Below, in pieces: positions 27,108 through 36,633 of a stretch of DNA of 64,000 nt. The stretch comes from Reinekea forsetii (GTDB lineage: Bacteria > Pseudomonadota > Gammaproteobacteria > Pseudomonadales > Natronospirillaceae): positions 386,080 to 450,079 of the forward strand of contig NZ_JAHKPH010000008.1 of NCBI RefSeq assembly GCF_018860385.1. Reading direction: 5' to 3'. Every line of letters starts with the position of its first letter. Positions within the stretch are counted from its first letter, which is position 1. Under the pieces are notes generated by a model that searched no databases, was not told the DNA's origin, and saw only the letters and a program-made list of their open reading frames with translations. Both the position numbers and the translations under genes were made by a program.

Positions 27108-27430
27108 TGAGCAGTGAACCCACCTTACCCGCTCAACGCGTGGGCATAGTAGCCCGCGCGATGCTGAACGGTACCCTACATTATTTGTTGGGTGCTCTTG
27201 AATTGGAACAGTTGCGGCATGAGGTGGGTGCCTACGAAAACGACCCAGATTTTTTGCCGTTCATAGCCATAAAAATGGACATCGAACAGATGTCCATTTC
27301 ACCTCAAATGCTTAAAAAAACAAACAATCAATCAGCACTAGAAGTTCAAAAAATAACTGAATCTACTCAGTGGGCGAAAGCAATTTCTTTACAGCAATGT
27401 GCAACACTTGCCGAACGATTTTCTAACTGA
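27107..27430 (+). CDS. Hypothetical protein downstream of pyrC
   Basis: This 107-aa soluble protein starts inside the pyrC stop codon (TAATG), implying translational coupling. The sequence is mostly helical (ARAMLNGTLHYLLGALELEQLRHEVGAYENDPDF) with no signal peptide and no recognised domain. A good terminator overlaps its stop, so it ends the uvrB-pyrC unit. Confidence 0.7.
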   Translation: MSSEPTLPAQRVGIVARAMLNGTLHYLLGALELEQLRHEVGAYENDPDFLPFIAIKMDIEQMSISPQMLKKTNNQSALEVQKITESTQWAKAISLQQCATLAERFSN

Positions 27431-27445
27431 TACCTCAGTTTTTTT
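27425..27445 (+). terminator. Rho-independent terminator closing the uvrB-pyrC unit
   Basis: The stem AACTGA/TCAGTT with a 4-nt loop is followed by a run of T. It overlaps the TGA stop of the preceding gene. Confidence 0.85.
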
Positions 27446-27649
27446 CGATCTACCTAAACCAAGATGCTCAGTTCTAAAGTCACTGGCAGGTTTCCTCCCT
27501 GCTGGAGCGCTTTAAGCGAAGTTTTTAAATTTACCCTAAGCTAGCCGCCCGTAGCCCAATGCATTCCTTCACTAACCGCTTTGCCGCCAAATTCCGCCTT
27601 TGTTAAACCAAAAATACCGTAACCCATTGATTCTAAACAAAAAATAAAC

Positions 27650-27666
27650 TTGGCATTGTGTTTGCA
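27650..27666 (+). promoter_or_regulatory. Sigma-54 promoter of the flgB operon
   Basis: TTGGCATTGTGTTTGCA has GG (27652-27653) and GC (27664-27665) separated by exactly 10 bp, the sigma-54 -24/-12 geometry. It lies 44 bp before the flgB ATG. Class II flagellar genes in polar flagellates are controlled by sigma-54 with a FleQ/FlrC-type activator. Confidence 0.85.
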
Positions 27667-27709
27667 ATATTCCATGTAAATACGCAAAAAGCGGAAATAG
27701 GGGAAAGGT

Positions 27710-28108
27710 ATGTCGGCATTAGGTTTTAATAATTCACTAGGTATTCACGATAATGCGTTGCTGATTCGTTCTGAGCGGTCGTCAATTCTGGCGAATAACC
27801 TTGCGAATGCCGATACCCCTGGATACAAGGCCCGCGATATTGATTTTAAAGCAATTTTAGCCGGTGAGGTAAAACAAACCTCTAGTTTAAAAGTGGCTAA
27901 AACAGATTCGGCGCACATTCAGGGGCGCGAATCGGATGGGTGGGAAAAACTTTACCGCAATCCGCTTCAGCCTTCCATCGATGGCAATACAGTTGAAGAG
28001 CATGTTGAAAATACAGAATTTACTGGCAATGCCATGCAATACAACTCCAGTTTTGAGTTTTTGAATCGTAAGTTCACTGGCTTAACCGGTGCAATTAGAG
28101 GCGAATAA
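27710..28108 (+). CDS. flgB: Flagellar proximal rod protein FlgB
   Basis: This 132-aa rod subunit joins the MS ring/FliE to the rod. It has the N-terminal rod motif RSERSSILANNLANADTPGYKARDIDF and the C-terminal helical D0 segment NAMQYNSSFEFLNRKFTGLTGAIRGE. The length is normal. It is the first gene of flgBCDE, 2 bp before flgC, and follows the sigma-54 promoter. GGGGAAAGG precedes the ATG. Confidence 0.95.
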   Translation: MSALGFNNSLGIHDNALLIRSERSSILANNLANADTPGYKARDIDFKAILAGEVKQTSSLKVAKTDSAHIQGRESDGWEKLYRNPLQPSIDGNTVEEHVENTEFTGNAMQYNSSFEFLNRKFTGLTGAIRGE

Positions 28109-28110
28109 TT

Positions 28111-28551
28111 ATGAGCTTAGGAAATATTTTCGACATTTCAGGGTCGGGCATGAATGCCCAGTCGATTCGCTTAAATACGACGGCCAGTAACCTTGCAAAC
28201 GCTCAATCGGTGAGCTCAAGTATTGAAGACACGTACCGCGCACGTAAGCCCGTATTTCAGCAACTTCACGCTTCCTATGTCGATCGTGATCTAGTGCCGG
28301 TAGATTTAGCTCACGATGTTGGCAGCGGAGTCAAAGTGCAAGCCATTGTGGAAAAACAAGATCCACTGGATATTCGATTTGATCCAACGCACCCAATGGC
28401 CGATGAAGACGGTTATGTGTATTACCCAAACGTCAACGTAGTTGAGGAAATGGCCGATATGATGTCTGCCTCACGCTCTTTCACTGTCAACGTTGAAGTG
28501 TTTAATACGGCTAAAACCTTGATGCAAAAAACCTTAACGTTGGGCAAATAG
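28111..28551 (+). CDS. flgC: Flagellar proximal rod protein FlgC
   Basis: This 146-aa rod protein has the N-terminal motif ISGSGMNAQSIRLNTTASNLANAQSVSS and the central DPLDIRFDPTHPMADEDGYVYYPNVNVVEEM stretch diagnostic of FlgC. The C-terminal helix is MMSASRSFTVNVEVFNTAKTLMQKTLTLGK. The length is normal. It sits between flgB and flgD with 2- and 12-bp gaps. Confidence 0.96.
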   Translation: MSLGNIFDISGSGMNAQSIRLNTTASNLANAQSVSSSIEDTYRARKPVFQQLHASYVDRDLVPVDLAHDVGSGVKVQAIVEKQDPLDIRFDPTHPMADEDGYVYYPNVNVVEEMADMMSASRSFTVNVEVFNTAKTLMQKTLTLGK

Positions 28552-28563
28552 GAGTAGGCGACC

Positions 28564-29316
28564 ATGACCGACATTAACAACAACGTTACCAATGTGTTGG
28601 GCAGTAATTACAGTAAAGATCGTAATGCCACAGAAACGCCAGACAACGGCGAGTTAGGTAAAAGTGAATTCTTAGAATTGATGATTGCTCAGCTCAATAA
28701 TCAAAACCCGCTAGAGCCTCAAGATAACGGCCAGTTTATTGCCGAGCTCGCTCAGTTTTCAACCGTGGAAGGCATTCAAAATATGTCCTCTGGTTTTGAA
28801 GATTTAGCGGTGTCCTATAAGTCATCGCAAGCTTTGCAAGCAAGCGCCCTTGTGGGAGGTGCTGTAACCATTGATGGAAATCAATCCAGTACCTTGCGCC
28901 ACGGTGAATTGGTGTTTGGTATGGCTGAGATCCCTGCGGCATCAGAAGGTTTAACGTTACAAATTACCAACGAGACTGGGCAAATAGTAGAAAGCGTAGC
29001 GTTAGGTTATCAGCCAAATGGTCAGTTAACGTTTAAATGGGATGGTGCGAATTTAGAAGTGAACGGTGAAATTGCAGACATCGATTACGATAAATTCCAG
29101 ACCGATGAAAACGGCAACATTATTCCGCATCCCGCCGGTAACTATGATTTCCAAGTGAGCGGAAGCGTGCTTGGACAACAGCAAGTATTTGATACCAGTT
29201 TATCGCAGCGTGTCGATTCGGTCACGATTGGTGATAACAACGATATTCAATTGAATTTAGCCGGTGGTGGCTCTGCAACCATGGCGCAAGTTAAGCAAAT
29301 TAATGCAGTTTATTAA
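28564..29316 (+). CDS. flgD: Flagellar hook assembly scaffold protein FlgD
   Basis: This 250-aa hook cap assembles FlgE subunits at the growing tip and is later discarded. The N-terminal signature is ELGKSEFLELMIAQLNNQNPLEPQDNGQFIAELAQFSTVEGIQNM. An Ig-like/tudor-like C-terminal half follows (ALVGGAVTIDG, GQLTFKWDGAN, AGNYDFQVSGSVLG). The length is only slightly above usual even though the hook protein it handles is about three times normal size. Confidence 0.95.
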   Translation: MTDINNNVTNVLGSNYSKDRNATETPDNGELGKSEFLELMIAQLNNQNPLEPQDNGQFIAELAQFSTVEGIQNMSSGFEDLAVSYKSSQALQASALVGGAVTIDGNQSSTLRHGELVFGMAEIPAASEGLTLQITNETGQIVESVALGYQPNGQLTFKWDGANLEVNGEIADIDYDKFQTDENGNIIPHPAGNYDFQVSGSVLGQQQVFDTSLSQRVDSVTIGDNNDIQLNLAGGGSATMAQVKQINAVY

Positions 29317-29327
29317 GTGACAGTATC

Positions 29328-29373
29328 GTCATTCCCAATGACTGGGAATTAAACCCCGCACAGCGGGAATGAC
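29328..29373. repeat. GTCATTCCC/GGGAATGAC inverted repeat
   Basis: Nine-base perfect terminal arms GTCATTCCC and GGGAATGAC, with internal sub-hairpins, lie between flgD and flgE. This is the widespread small palindromic repeat type seen in many proteobacteria. It may act as an mRNA processing or attenuation hairpin. It is different from the repeat families found after flgE. Confidence 0.75.
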
Positions 29374-29391
29374 ATAGAAGAGGGTCAGTTT

Positions 29392-32300
29392 ATGAGTTTC
29401 GGTTCAGGATTAAGCGGTGTAGCCGCAGCCAACAAAGACTTAAATATCACCGGTAATAACATCGCCAACGCAAGCACGACCGGCTTTAAAGCCAGTCGAG
29501 CCGAATTTGGCGATGCCTATACCACTTCCATCATGGGCATGGGTCAAGACCCTATTGGTTCCGGTGTTAATGTAACCAATGTCGGGCAAAAATTTGAGCA
29601 AGGTAATATTTCGCAAACCAACTCTGTGCTCGATTTAGCGATCGACGGAAACGGTTTTTTTGTGACCGAGTACCCTAATAATTCAGTGACTTATACACGA
29701 TCAGGTATCTTTCACGTTAATAAGCAAGGCTTTATTGAAAGTAATCAAGGCGCAGTGTTGCAGGGCTATGGTGTAGATCAAAATGGAATTGTAACGGGTA
29801 TTTTGCAAGACTTACGTGTAGATGCTGGTAACCAACCACCCCGTGGTACCCATACTATTGATGCGCGTTTAAATGTACCCGCGGGTGCTCAAGTGTTGCA
29901 ACAAATTGGCTCTACCACTCGCACCAATGGTTTAGCTGTAGGGGTTGCTCAAGTTGGGCCTTCGGATGATGTGACCACCACACTAGATTCAATCAGTTAC
30001 CCAACCACTGCCGGTACGCCTGCGCAAATCGTGGGTGGTGCCATTGGCTTTACAGGAACAACACCGGGTATAAACTTTCCTTGGCAGCCCAATGCTTCAG
30101 AAGCGTCATCTACGTTAGATTTTACACTGCAAGGGCCCAACATAAATGGTGGGTTAAATCCTTTAACCGTTACCATTCAGCCATTCACCGATACCGTAAT
30201 ATATGACGATGTCGATGATTTAGTCTCATCGATCAATGCGAATATCAATGGCGACCCTGATTTAGCGGGCAAAGTTCAAGCGGTAGCGAATAGCTTCGGT
30301 GGTATCACCTTTGAAACTGCAGGCCCTTATGCTACAGATGGCACTGCGATCATTGGCATTGTGAATAACGTGAATAGTTTATCTGATCGTAACTATTTAA
30401 ACTTCGGTTCCCATGGTATTACTTTGGCGGGTGATGCTGCTTCGGGATTAAACATTACAGCAGTCAATACAGGAACCACGCTTACAAGTCGCATTGATTT
30501 AGATTCTCTCGATTCCACAAGCCCATTTTACGATGATCCAACAGTTGCCGGCTCTAATATGGTGTTTAATGCCAATGTCGGTGGCACCGTATACTCGAAT
30601 CAATCTTTTACATATAACCCTGCAGGTTATGCTTCACAAGCGGCGTTTGTTGCAGATTTAAACGCACAAGTAGCGGGTGGTATAGGGACTGAAGGTTCAT
30701 TCCAGTTGAACGCTAACCGATTGGAGTTTGTAGTAACGGCTGGGGGCAGTTTAGGCCCTACCAATGTCTCATTTACGAGCGTCAGTTCAACCACCACCAG
30801 CTCAGTTGGCATGAATGAACTAGGTATGACAGCTAACTCTTCATTCGCGCCGATTCAAACCTTAGGTCAAGTGCAAAACAACCAACTAGATTTCTCGGTT
30901 GATGGTGCTCCTGCAGTGACCGTAACTTTGACAGGGACTAATCACTTAGATGCGGATTCGCTCGTTGCCGATATTAATGCTCAGATTGCTGCCACTTCGG
31001 CAGCGCTTGACGCCGCGGTAACGGCCTATCATGTCGGTGGAGTCCTACATTTTGCAAGAATCGATACTACAGCGGCTGGTGATACTTTAAGTGTAACGTC
31101 GAATTCTGCCACATCGGATACTTACCTAGGAATCAGCTCGACTACGTCCTTGATTACACCTGAGCCTTTCTCTCCGATAGCCGGTACTGACTTATTCGCA
31201 AATAATGGCTTTATAGATTTATCAAGCGATCCAGGCAGTAATGCAACCGTACAAGGTAATAATACCTCTGGACTCACCTTTACTGATTTTGTCCCAGGAA
31301 CAGCAACCGAGCTTACAGGTGCTCCAATACCAGCAGGCGCAATTGCAAATGGCGATGATGGATTGTCGATCAACTTTACTGTAAACCTTGGAGGTGATTC
31401 GCAACCCGGAACGCTCATTGTTCCTGTCGGCGGATGGGCCAACATAGCTGCGCTTGCGACCGATCTTGAAAATGAAATTAACGCACAATATGTGGGTACT
31501 TATGGACCTAATGCGGTAACGATTACCACCAATGCAAGCCGTTTGGTAATAACGTCCAATGATATGGGCATTGGTCCACAAACAATTTCGTTTACACCAT
31601 CGACCTCTACGGCATCTACTTCAGTGGTAAACTTCGGTATTGCTACAACATCGGTGCCTGCACCAACCACGGTGTTAGGTAGTCCAGACGTTCCGTTTGA
31701 TAATCAAATTGAAATTTCTATAGATGGCGGTACTGCACAACGCATTACTATCCCGCAAGGTACCTATACAACGAATAACGAGTTGGTCGACCAGATCAAT
31801 AGCCTGATTGCCTCAAATCCAACGCTTTCGGGTGAAGTCAATGTTTCGCATGTTAACGGACGCCTTATTTTTGAACGTGCCGATACAGGTGCCTTCCCAT
31901 TAGACATTGATGTATCGGGTACAACGGCTTCTCAGGCTAACTTTGGTTTAACCAGTACAACTAAAACCTTAGGTGAAGAGCCAATTGATCGCACCCATTC
32001 ATTCCGTGTGAACTTAGCCGTTCCATTGCCGGATGAAGAAGGGCGCTCGGGTTCAGTGGCCATTTCGTTAGAAGAAAAAATATACTCTGTCGATCAACTT
32101 GCCGCGGCCATTAACCGTGAATTAGCGGCGGTACCAGAAGACGAATACATTGGCGTTAGGGCGGTCGTTGGGCGTGATGCAGACGACAACGAAGTCCTGC
32201 AGTTTATGGCAACAGAAGGCGGCGAAGCGTCACAAATTTCCATTACCAATGTGCAAGCGCCGGGCGATGATTTAGATGTCAACGCGCTGCATGCTTTGCT

Positions 32301-33777
32301 GCAAGCCGACCAATATGAAGCTGAGTTGTTGACTATAGGTGAGCCGGCTATAACCAACGGTTATCCGGAGCAGAGTTTTGTCATTTATGATGAAGAAAAT
32401 GACGAGCGTACAAATGTTACTATCCCAGAAGGAACGCAAGCATCCGAGATTGCCAGTCAATTAAGTTCCTATGCAGGAGTGACCGCAACCGCTGAAACTA
32501 ACCTTACCCTACGCGCCGAAGATTACGTTAACGGTGGCGATATGAATTTATACATAAATGGGCAAGTGATTACTGCAAACGATTTCCAGGGCATAGTGGA
32601 TGAGATTAATTCATACTCTGGAACTTCGCTCAATAGTATCAAGGCCGATCTAAATGCAGATACTGGAAATATTGAAATCACCTCAAGTATCGGTATTGAT
32701 ATCTCAGTTTCTATTGAAACAACCAACGATTTAGATGGTTTGACAATTCAAGGCTACACCAGCACGGCGCCGGTGACTCTAGGGCGAGGCGTGGACGCAG
32801 AAACCAACGCACGCGTGGGCGGCTATGTTGATATCGTATTGAACGAAGGCATTACCATGATCGAGCCAGACCCACGTGTGGCAGGCTTGTTCAATGGTTT
32901 AAACGATGCCAGCTTTGAACCGTTTGTGATTAATGAGTTTGATCCTGACGATCCTGAATCCTACAACGAAACTGCATCGTTAACGGTTTACGATTCGTTA
33001 GGTAACCAGCATCAATTACAAATGTACTACGTGAAAGACCCTGATGACCCGGTGCGTCCACAAGCGTTAAACAGCTGGACGGTATATGCGTTAATTGATG
33101 GTGAGCCAATTGGTGATCCGGATGCGTCATTGCCGTTCCCTCAAAACATTGAGCCAACGCATGCGTCATTTAAACTGCACTTTAATGCCGATGGCACCAT
33201 CGATGAAGAAAACACGGGTGAGTTCTTAATCTCGAATTGGGACCCTGTGGATTCTGAAGGAAATGGAAACGGTGCTTACACATCACTGAATGTGGCAGAA
33301 GGGGGTGTTTCACCCGTACCCGATCCGAACACGAACTCGAACTTTTCGATTTCGTTTGGTGGAACGACACAATACGGTGGTCCTTTTGCTCGTTACGATT
33401 TCCAGCAAGATGGCTATTCAAGTGGCCGACTCAAAGACTTAGAGATCAATGACGACGGAACCATATTCGCACGTTACACCAATGGTGAAGCACAGGTACT
33501 TGGGCAAGTCGCGTTGGCCTCTTTTGCCAACATGGAAGGGTTAACACCTGTTGGCCAAACGGAGTGGCAAGAAAGCTTTGAATCGGGCGATGCCACCATT
33601 GGTGAAGCCGGAACAGGCTTGCTTGGCACATTACGATCGGCCGCACTCGAAGACTCGACCGTCGACTTATCGGAACAACTGGTTCATTTGATCATCGCAC
33701 AACGGAACTACCAAGCCAGTGCGAAGACCATTGAGACAGCGAATGCCGTGACTCAGACGATCATTAATTTGAGGTAG
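29392..33777 (+). CDS. flgE: Flagellar hook protein FlgE, giant variant
   Basis: This 1461-aa hook subunit compares with about 400-460 aa usually. The ends are canonical: N-terminal D0 (FGSGLSGVAAANKDLNITGNNIANASTTGFKASRAEF), the FlgE/F/G core around residues 80-130 (LAIDGNGFFVTE, YTRSGIFHVNKQGFI) and C-terminal D0 (LSEQLVHLIIAQRNYQASAKTIETANAVTQTIINLR). The normal D2 region reappears at about residue 1155 (PDPRVAGLFNGLND, SLTVYDSLGNQHQLQMYYV). About 950 residues between are extra, made of repeated beta-rich modules (starts near 240, 400, 500, 770) resembling Flagellin_IN motifs (VDG, TIPQGTYTTNNELVDQIN, RLIFERAD). They should project outward from the hook surface. Confidence 0.95.
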   Translation: MSFGSGLSGVAAANKDLNITGNNIANASTTGFKASRAEFGDAYTTSIMGMGQDPIGSGVNVTNVGQKFEQGNISQTNSVLDLAIDGNGFFVTEYPNNSVTYTRSGIFHVNKQGFIESNQGAVLQGYGVDQNGIVTGILQDLRVDAGNQPPRGTHTIDARLNVPAGAQVLQQIGSTTRTNGLAVGVAQVGPSDDVTTTLDSISYPTTAGTPAQIVGGAIGFTGTTPGINFPWQPNASEASSTLDFTLQGPNINGGLNPLTVTIQPFTDTVIYDDVDDLVSSINANINGDPDLAGKVQAVANSFGGITFETAGPYATDGTAIIGIVNNVNSLSDRNYLNFGSHGITLAGDAASGLNITAVNTGTTLTSRIDLDSLDSTSPFYDDPTVAGSNMVFNANVGGTVYSNQSFTYNPAGYASQAAFVADLNAQVAGGIGTEGSFQLNANRLEFVVTAGGSLGPTNVSFTSVSSTTTSSVGMNELGMTANSSFAPIQTLGQVQNNQLDFSVDGAPAVTVTLTGTNHLDADSLVADINAQIAATSAALDAAVTAYHVGGVLHFARIDTTAAGDTLSVTSNSATSDTYLGISSTTSLITPEPFSPIAGTDLFANNGFIDLSSDPGSNATVQGNNTSGLTFTDFVPGTATELTGAPIPAGAIANGDDGLSINFTVNLGGDSQPGTLIVPVGGWANIAALATDLENEINAQYVGTYGPNAVTITTNASRLVITSNDMGIGPQTISFTPSTSTASTSVVNFGIATTSVPAPTTVLGSPDVPFDNQIEISIDGGTAQRITIPQGTYTTNNELVDQINSLIASNPTLSGEVNVSHVNGRLIFERADTGAFPLDIDVSGTTASQANFGLTSTTKTLGEEPIDRTHSFRVNLAVPLPDEEGRSGSVAISLEEKIYSVDQLAAAINRELAAVPEDEYIGVRAVVGRDADDNEVLQFMATEGGEASQISITNVQAPGDDLDVNALHALLQADQYEAELLTIGEPAITNGYPEQSFVIYDEENDERTNVTIPEGTQASEIASQLSSYAGVTATAETNLTLRAEDYVNGGDMNLYINGQVITANDFQGIVDEINSYSGTSLNSIKADLNADTGNIEITSSIGIDISVSIETTNDLDGLTIQGYTSTAPVTLGRGVDAETNARVGGYVDIVLNEGITMIEPDPRVAGLFNGLNDASFEPFVINEFDPDDPESYNETASLTVYDSLGNQHQLQMYYVKDPDDPVRPQALNSWTVYALIDGEPIGDPDASLPFPQNIEPTHASFKLHFNADGTIDEENTGEFLISNWDPVDSEGNGNGAYTSLNVAEGGVSPVPDPNTNSNFSISFGGTTQYGGPFARYDFQQDGYSSGRLKDLEINDDGTIFARYTNGEAQVLGQVALASFANMEGLTPVGQTEWQESFESGDATIGEAGTGLLGTLRSAALEDSTVDLSEQLVHLIIAQRNYQASAKTIETANAVTQTIINLR

Positions 33778-33919
33778 TAAAAAGATAGCTGAAAGTTTTT
33801 AGCTGTAAGCTGCTAGTAAGGGCAAGGTTAAAACATAGATTTTGGCTGCGGGCTTTGGGCTGCGGGTTATTAGAAAAACCCAAAAACCAAACCGCTACTG
33901 TTGGTGGTTTAGCCATACT

Positions 33920-34002
33920 TGTAGGAGCCTTCGGAACGCAGTGGAGAGGCGATGGTGTAGTACAAAGCAATCGCGTCTTCGCAAGCTTCGAACACCCCTA
34001 CA
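33920..34002. repeat. GTAGGAG-type REP pair (BIME-like), copy 1
   Basis: The left arm starts TGTAGGAGCCTTCGGAACG followed by AGTGGAGAGGCGA. The right arm, in inverted orientation, ends TCGAACACCCCTACA. The sequence and the leading GTAG are typical of REP sequences mobilised by RAYT transposases. Further copies are at 36658 and 42357, with half copies at 44352, 44468 and 44584. Confidence 0.8.
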
Positions 34003-34304
34003 AGAAAGGCGGTTGTGTGACGGGTTTATGATATTGAACTTACTCGCAGCACGCAGCTCGCAGCCCAAAACCGAACTTAGCCTCCTCCATGCACCTGAAA
34101 TCGGGTGGTGATGCGGTTGCTTTATGGCAACCGTTCACCGCTTTTTACTGCTAATCCTTACCGCCAAAACCGTCTGCGTTCTTATATTTGAAATTAAATA
34201 AAAACAGTCACTTACCCAATGATTGTCATAAAACTTCATATAAATCAGTAGCTTGCAGCTTATAGCTTGCAGCTAGCCGCTCAAAAAACCTCCTTCAGAG
34301 GTTG

Positions 34305-34322
34305 TTGGCACACCTTTCGCAT
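34305..34322 (+). promoter_or_regulatory. Sigma-54 promoter of the flgFGH(I) operon
   Basis: TTGGCACACCTTTCGCAT has GG (34307-34308), N10 and GC (34319-34320), matching the -24/-12 consensus very well. It lies 37 bp before the flgF ATG. Confidence 0.9.
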
Positions 34323-34358
34323 TACCAAACCTAAAGCAACACTATTAGGATAAAGAAA

Positions 34359-35102
34359 ATGGATCGTGCGATATATATTGCGATGACCGGTGCGAAGAAC
34401 AACATGCTTTCGCAAACCTCTCATTCGAACAACATGGCGAATGCTCGTACCTATGGTTTTAAAGCCGACTGGGCGCAAGCGCGTGCTATTCCTGTTTGGG
34501 GTGAGCATCATCCTTCACGCGCCTTTGCTTTAACCGAACGTCCTGCTTCCGATTTTAACGACGGCGCATTGATAGAAACCGGCAACGAGCTAGATACCGC
34601 TATCACTGGCGATGGTTTCTTCGCCACTCTCGATGCCAACGGGCAAGAAGCTTATTCGCGTCGAGGTGATTTTTCCGTCACACCATTGGGTGAACTGATC
34701 AATGGCAGTGGTCAGCCTATTTTAGGCGAGGGCGGTCCTATTGTTTTACCTCCTTATCAAAAAGTAGAAATTGGGACCGATGGTGTTATTTCTATTCGCC
34801 CGCCAGGTGCAGGGCCTCAAGGCATGATTGCGGTTGATACCTTAAAAATAGTAAACCCTGATTTTCAAAATTTTGAAAAAGGCACAGATGGTTTATTCCG
34901 CCCCGTGCAAGGGCCTGCCGTTTTACCAGCCGATCCATTGATGACCGTGATCACGGGGTTTGTTGAAGGCAGTAACGTGAACTCCGTTGCTGAGCTGACC
35001 AATTTATTATCGCTCAATCGTCAATACGAAACACAAGTGAAGATGATGAAAACCGCCGACGACATGTCACGTTCATCTGAACGTGTGTTGCAAATGAGTT
35101 AA
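34359..35102 (+). CDS. flgF: Flagellar proximal/basal rod protein FlgF
   Basis: This 247-aa rod protein has N-terminal D0 (MDRAIYIAMTGAKNNMLSQTSHSNNMANARTYGFKADWAQ), the core GNELDTAITGDGFFATLDANGQEAYSRRGDFSV, and C-terminal D0 (TNLLSLNRQYETQVKMMKTADDMSRSSERVLQMS). The length is normal, in contrast to the external axial proteins. It is first in the flgFGHI group with its own sigma-54 promoter, 27 bp before flgG. Confidence 0.95.
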   Translation: MDRAIYIAMTGAKNNMLSQTSHSNNMANARTYGFKADWAQARAIPVWGEHHPSRAFALTERPASDFNDGALIETGNELDTAITGDGFFATLDANGQEAYSRRGDFSVTPLGELINGSGQPILGEGGPIVLPPYQKVEIGTDGVISIRPPGAGPQGMIAVDTLKIVNPDFQNFEKGTDGLFRPVQGPAVLPADPLMTVITGFVEGSNVNSVAELTNLLSLNRQYETQVKMMKTADDMSRSSERVLQMS

Positions 35103-35129
35103 TCACCAACCAATTAAGAGGATAACAGT

Positions 35130-35915
35130 ATGCATAAGGCACTTTGGGTTGGTAAAACCGGCTTAGAAGCACAAGATATTTCACTCGCTACTATTTCAAA
35201 TAATATGGCGAACGCTTCAACGACCGGCTTTAAAAAAGAACGCGCTGTTTTTGAAGATTTAATTTATCAAGTTCAACGTCAGCCAGGCGCGCAAAGTTCA
35301 CAAAATACGCAACTGCCGTCGGGCTTACAATTAGGTACCGGTGTTCGTACCGTAGGTACGCAAAAGGTATTCATGCAAGGTGATTTAAATATGACCGAGC
35401 AACCACTTGATATGGCAATAAATGGGCGGGGATTCTTTCAAATATTAATGCCAGATGGCACCATCAGCTACACCCGAGATGGCACTTTTCATTTAGATTC
35501 TGAAGGCAATGTGGTGACGGCAAATGGCTACCCACTAGAGCCAAACATTCAAGTACCCGAGCAAACCAAAACCATCACTGTAGGTACCGATGGCATCGTA
35601 TCCGCAGTATCAGAAGGCGATAACTTACCCGTAGAAATTGGCAACGTAGAAGTGGTCGATTTTGTAAACTCGGCTGGTTTGCAGGCTATTGGTAATAACC
35701 TTTATTTAGAAACGGCTGCCAGCGGTGCGCCAGCGGTTGGTGTACCTAGTTTGGATGGCTTTGGTTCTATTGTTCAAGGCGCATTGGAAAATTCGAACGT
35801 GACCATTGTAGAAGAGATGGTTGATATGATCGCAACGCAGCGCGCCTACGAAATGAACTCGAAAGTAGTGAGTACCGCCGACCAAATGCTCGGTTTCATT
35901 ACGTCGAATTTGTAA
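35130..35915 (+). CDS. flgG: Flagellar distal rod protein FlgG
   Basis: This 261-aa rod protein is of canonical length. The N-terminus MHKALWVGKTGLEAQDISLATISNNMANASTTGFKKERAVFEDL is typical. The FlgG-specific segment is QLPSGLQLGTGVRTVGTQKVFMQGDLNMTEQPLDMAINGRGFFQI, and the C-terminal helix is EMVDMIATQRAYEMNSKVVSTADQMLGFITSNL. It builds the distal rod that passes through the P and L rings encoded just downstream. Confidence 0.97.
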   Translation: MHKALWVGKTGLEAQDISLATISNNMANASTTGFKKERAVFEDLIYQVQRQPGAQSSQNTQLPSGLQLGTGVRTVGTQKVFMQGDLNMTEQPLDMAINGRGFFQILMPDGTISYTRDGTFHLDSEGNVVTANGYPLEPNIQVPEQTKTITVGTDGIVSAVSEGDNLPVEIGNVEVVDFVNSAGLQAIGNNLYLETAASGAPAVGVPSLDGFGSIVQGALENSNVTIVEEMVDMIATQRAYEMNSKVVSTADQMLGFITSNL

Positions 35916-35943
35916 TAAATTAAAGTTAGAAGAGGCAATCGTG

Positions 35944-36633
35944 ATGACGCATCTTAAAATTGTAATGGTAGTGATCGCCGCTTTGTTGGTATCGGCTTGT
36001 GGCGGGATGCAAATTTCTTCACTGCCGCAAGCGCCAAAGCCGGGTGATCCAGAATTCGCGCCGGTACCGTCTGAATCTTTACGACCACCCCCTAATTCTG
36101 GCGGTTCTTTATTTGTCGATAATTATGGCATAAGCCTATATGGCGATAAAAAAGCTCGCCGAGTCGGTGACATTATTACGGTTGTTTTATCTGAAAGTAC
36201 GCAAGGTAAAAAGTCATCGCAATCTAAAACCAGTAAGTCATCAAACGCTACTTTGACAGCGCCTGTATTAGGTGGAGGCGATCCAATAGAGGCGCTCAGT
36301 GGCACCATTGGAGGCGATCGTAGTTTTTCAGGTAAAGGCGATGCCGATCAATCGAACTCTTTAAGCGGTAATATCACTGTGACCGTATCAGAAGTGTTAC
36401 CCAACGGCGTCTTGCGAGTTAGGGGCGAGAAGTGGATCACCCTAAATACCGGTGCTGAGTTTATTCGTATTCAAGGCATGTTGCGCCCTGATGACATTAA
36501 CTTAGACAACACCGTAGAAAGCCAAAAGTTAGCCGACGCTCGCATTACTTACAGTGGCGCAGGCGCTGTCGCCAGTGCAGCCAAACAAGGTTGGCTAACG
36601 GCCTTTGTTAATTCATCTTGGTTTCCATTTTAG
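35944..36633 (+). CDS. flgH: Flagellar L-ring protein FlgH (lipoprotein)
   Basis: This 229-aa protein starts at ATG 35944, eight bases after AGAGG; a GTG directly in front is an alternative. It has a lipoprotein signal with lipobox VSAC near residue 20. The FlgH core is NYGISLYGDKKARRVGDIITVVLSESTQGKKSSQSKTSKSS, followed by GNITVTVSEVLPNGVLRVRGEKWITLNTGAEFIRIQGMLRPDDI, and the C-terminus GWLTAFVNSSWFPF. It forms the outer-membrane bushing. Confidence 0.96.
   Translation: MTHLKIVMVVIAALLVSACGGMQISSLPQAPKPGDPEFAPVPSESLRPPPNSGGSLFVDNYGISLYGDKKARRVGDIITVVLSESTQGKKSSQSKTSKSSNATLTAPVLGGGDPIEALSGTIGGDRSFSGKGDADQSNSLSGNITVTVSEVLPNGVLRVRGEKWITLNTGAEFIRIQGMLRPDDINLDNTVESQKLADARITYSGAGAVASAAKQGWLTAFVNSSWFPF

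Larger units (their letters stand above)
33778..34358. repeat. flgE-flgF spacer: nested inverted repeats around a GTAGGAG REP pair
   Basis: There is no gene. From outside in, the arms are AGCTGTAAGCTGCTAGTAAG (33799-33818), matched by CTTGCAGC arms at 34248-34281; GGCTGCGGGCT (33843 onward), matched by CTCGCAGCCC (34055 onward); and a REP pair TGTAGGAGCC (33920) with CCCCTACA (ending 34002). A separate hairpin CGGTTGC/GCAACCG is at 34114-34133. The last 60 bp carry the flgF sigma-54 promoter. Confidence 0.75.

Noticed and set aside
28028-28060. Diversity-generating retroelement targeting giant flagellar proteins
   Set aside because: No reverse transcriptase, template repeat or adenine-biased variable repeat was visible; the four-helix-bundle protein alone is not sufficient evidence.
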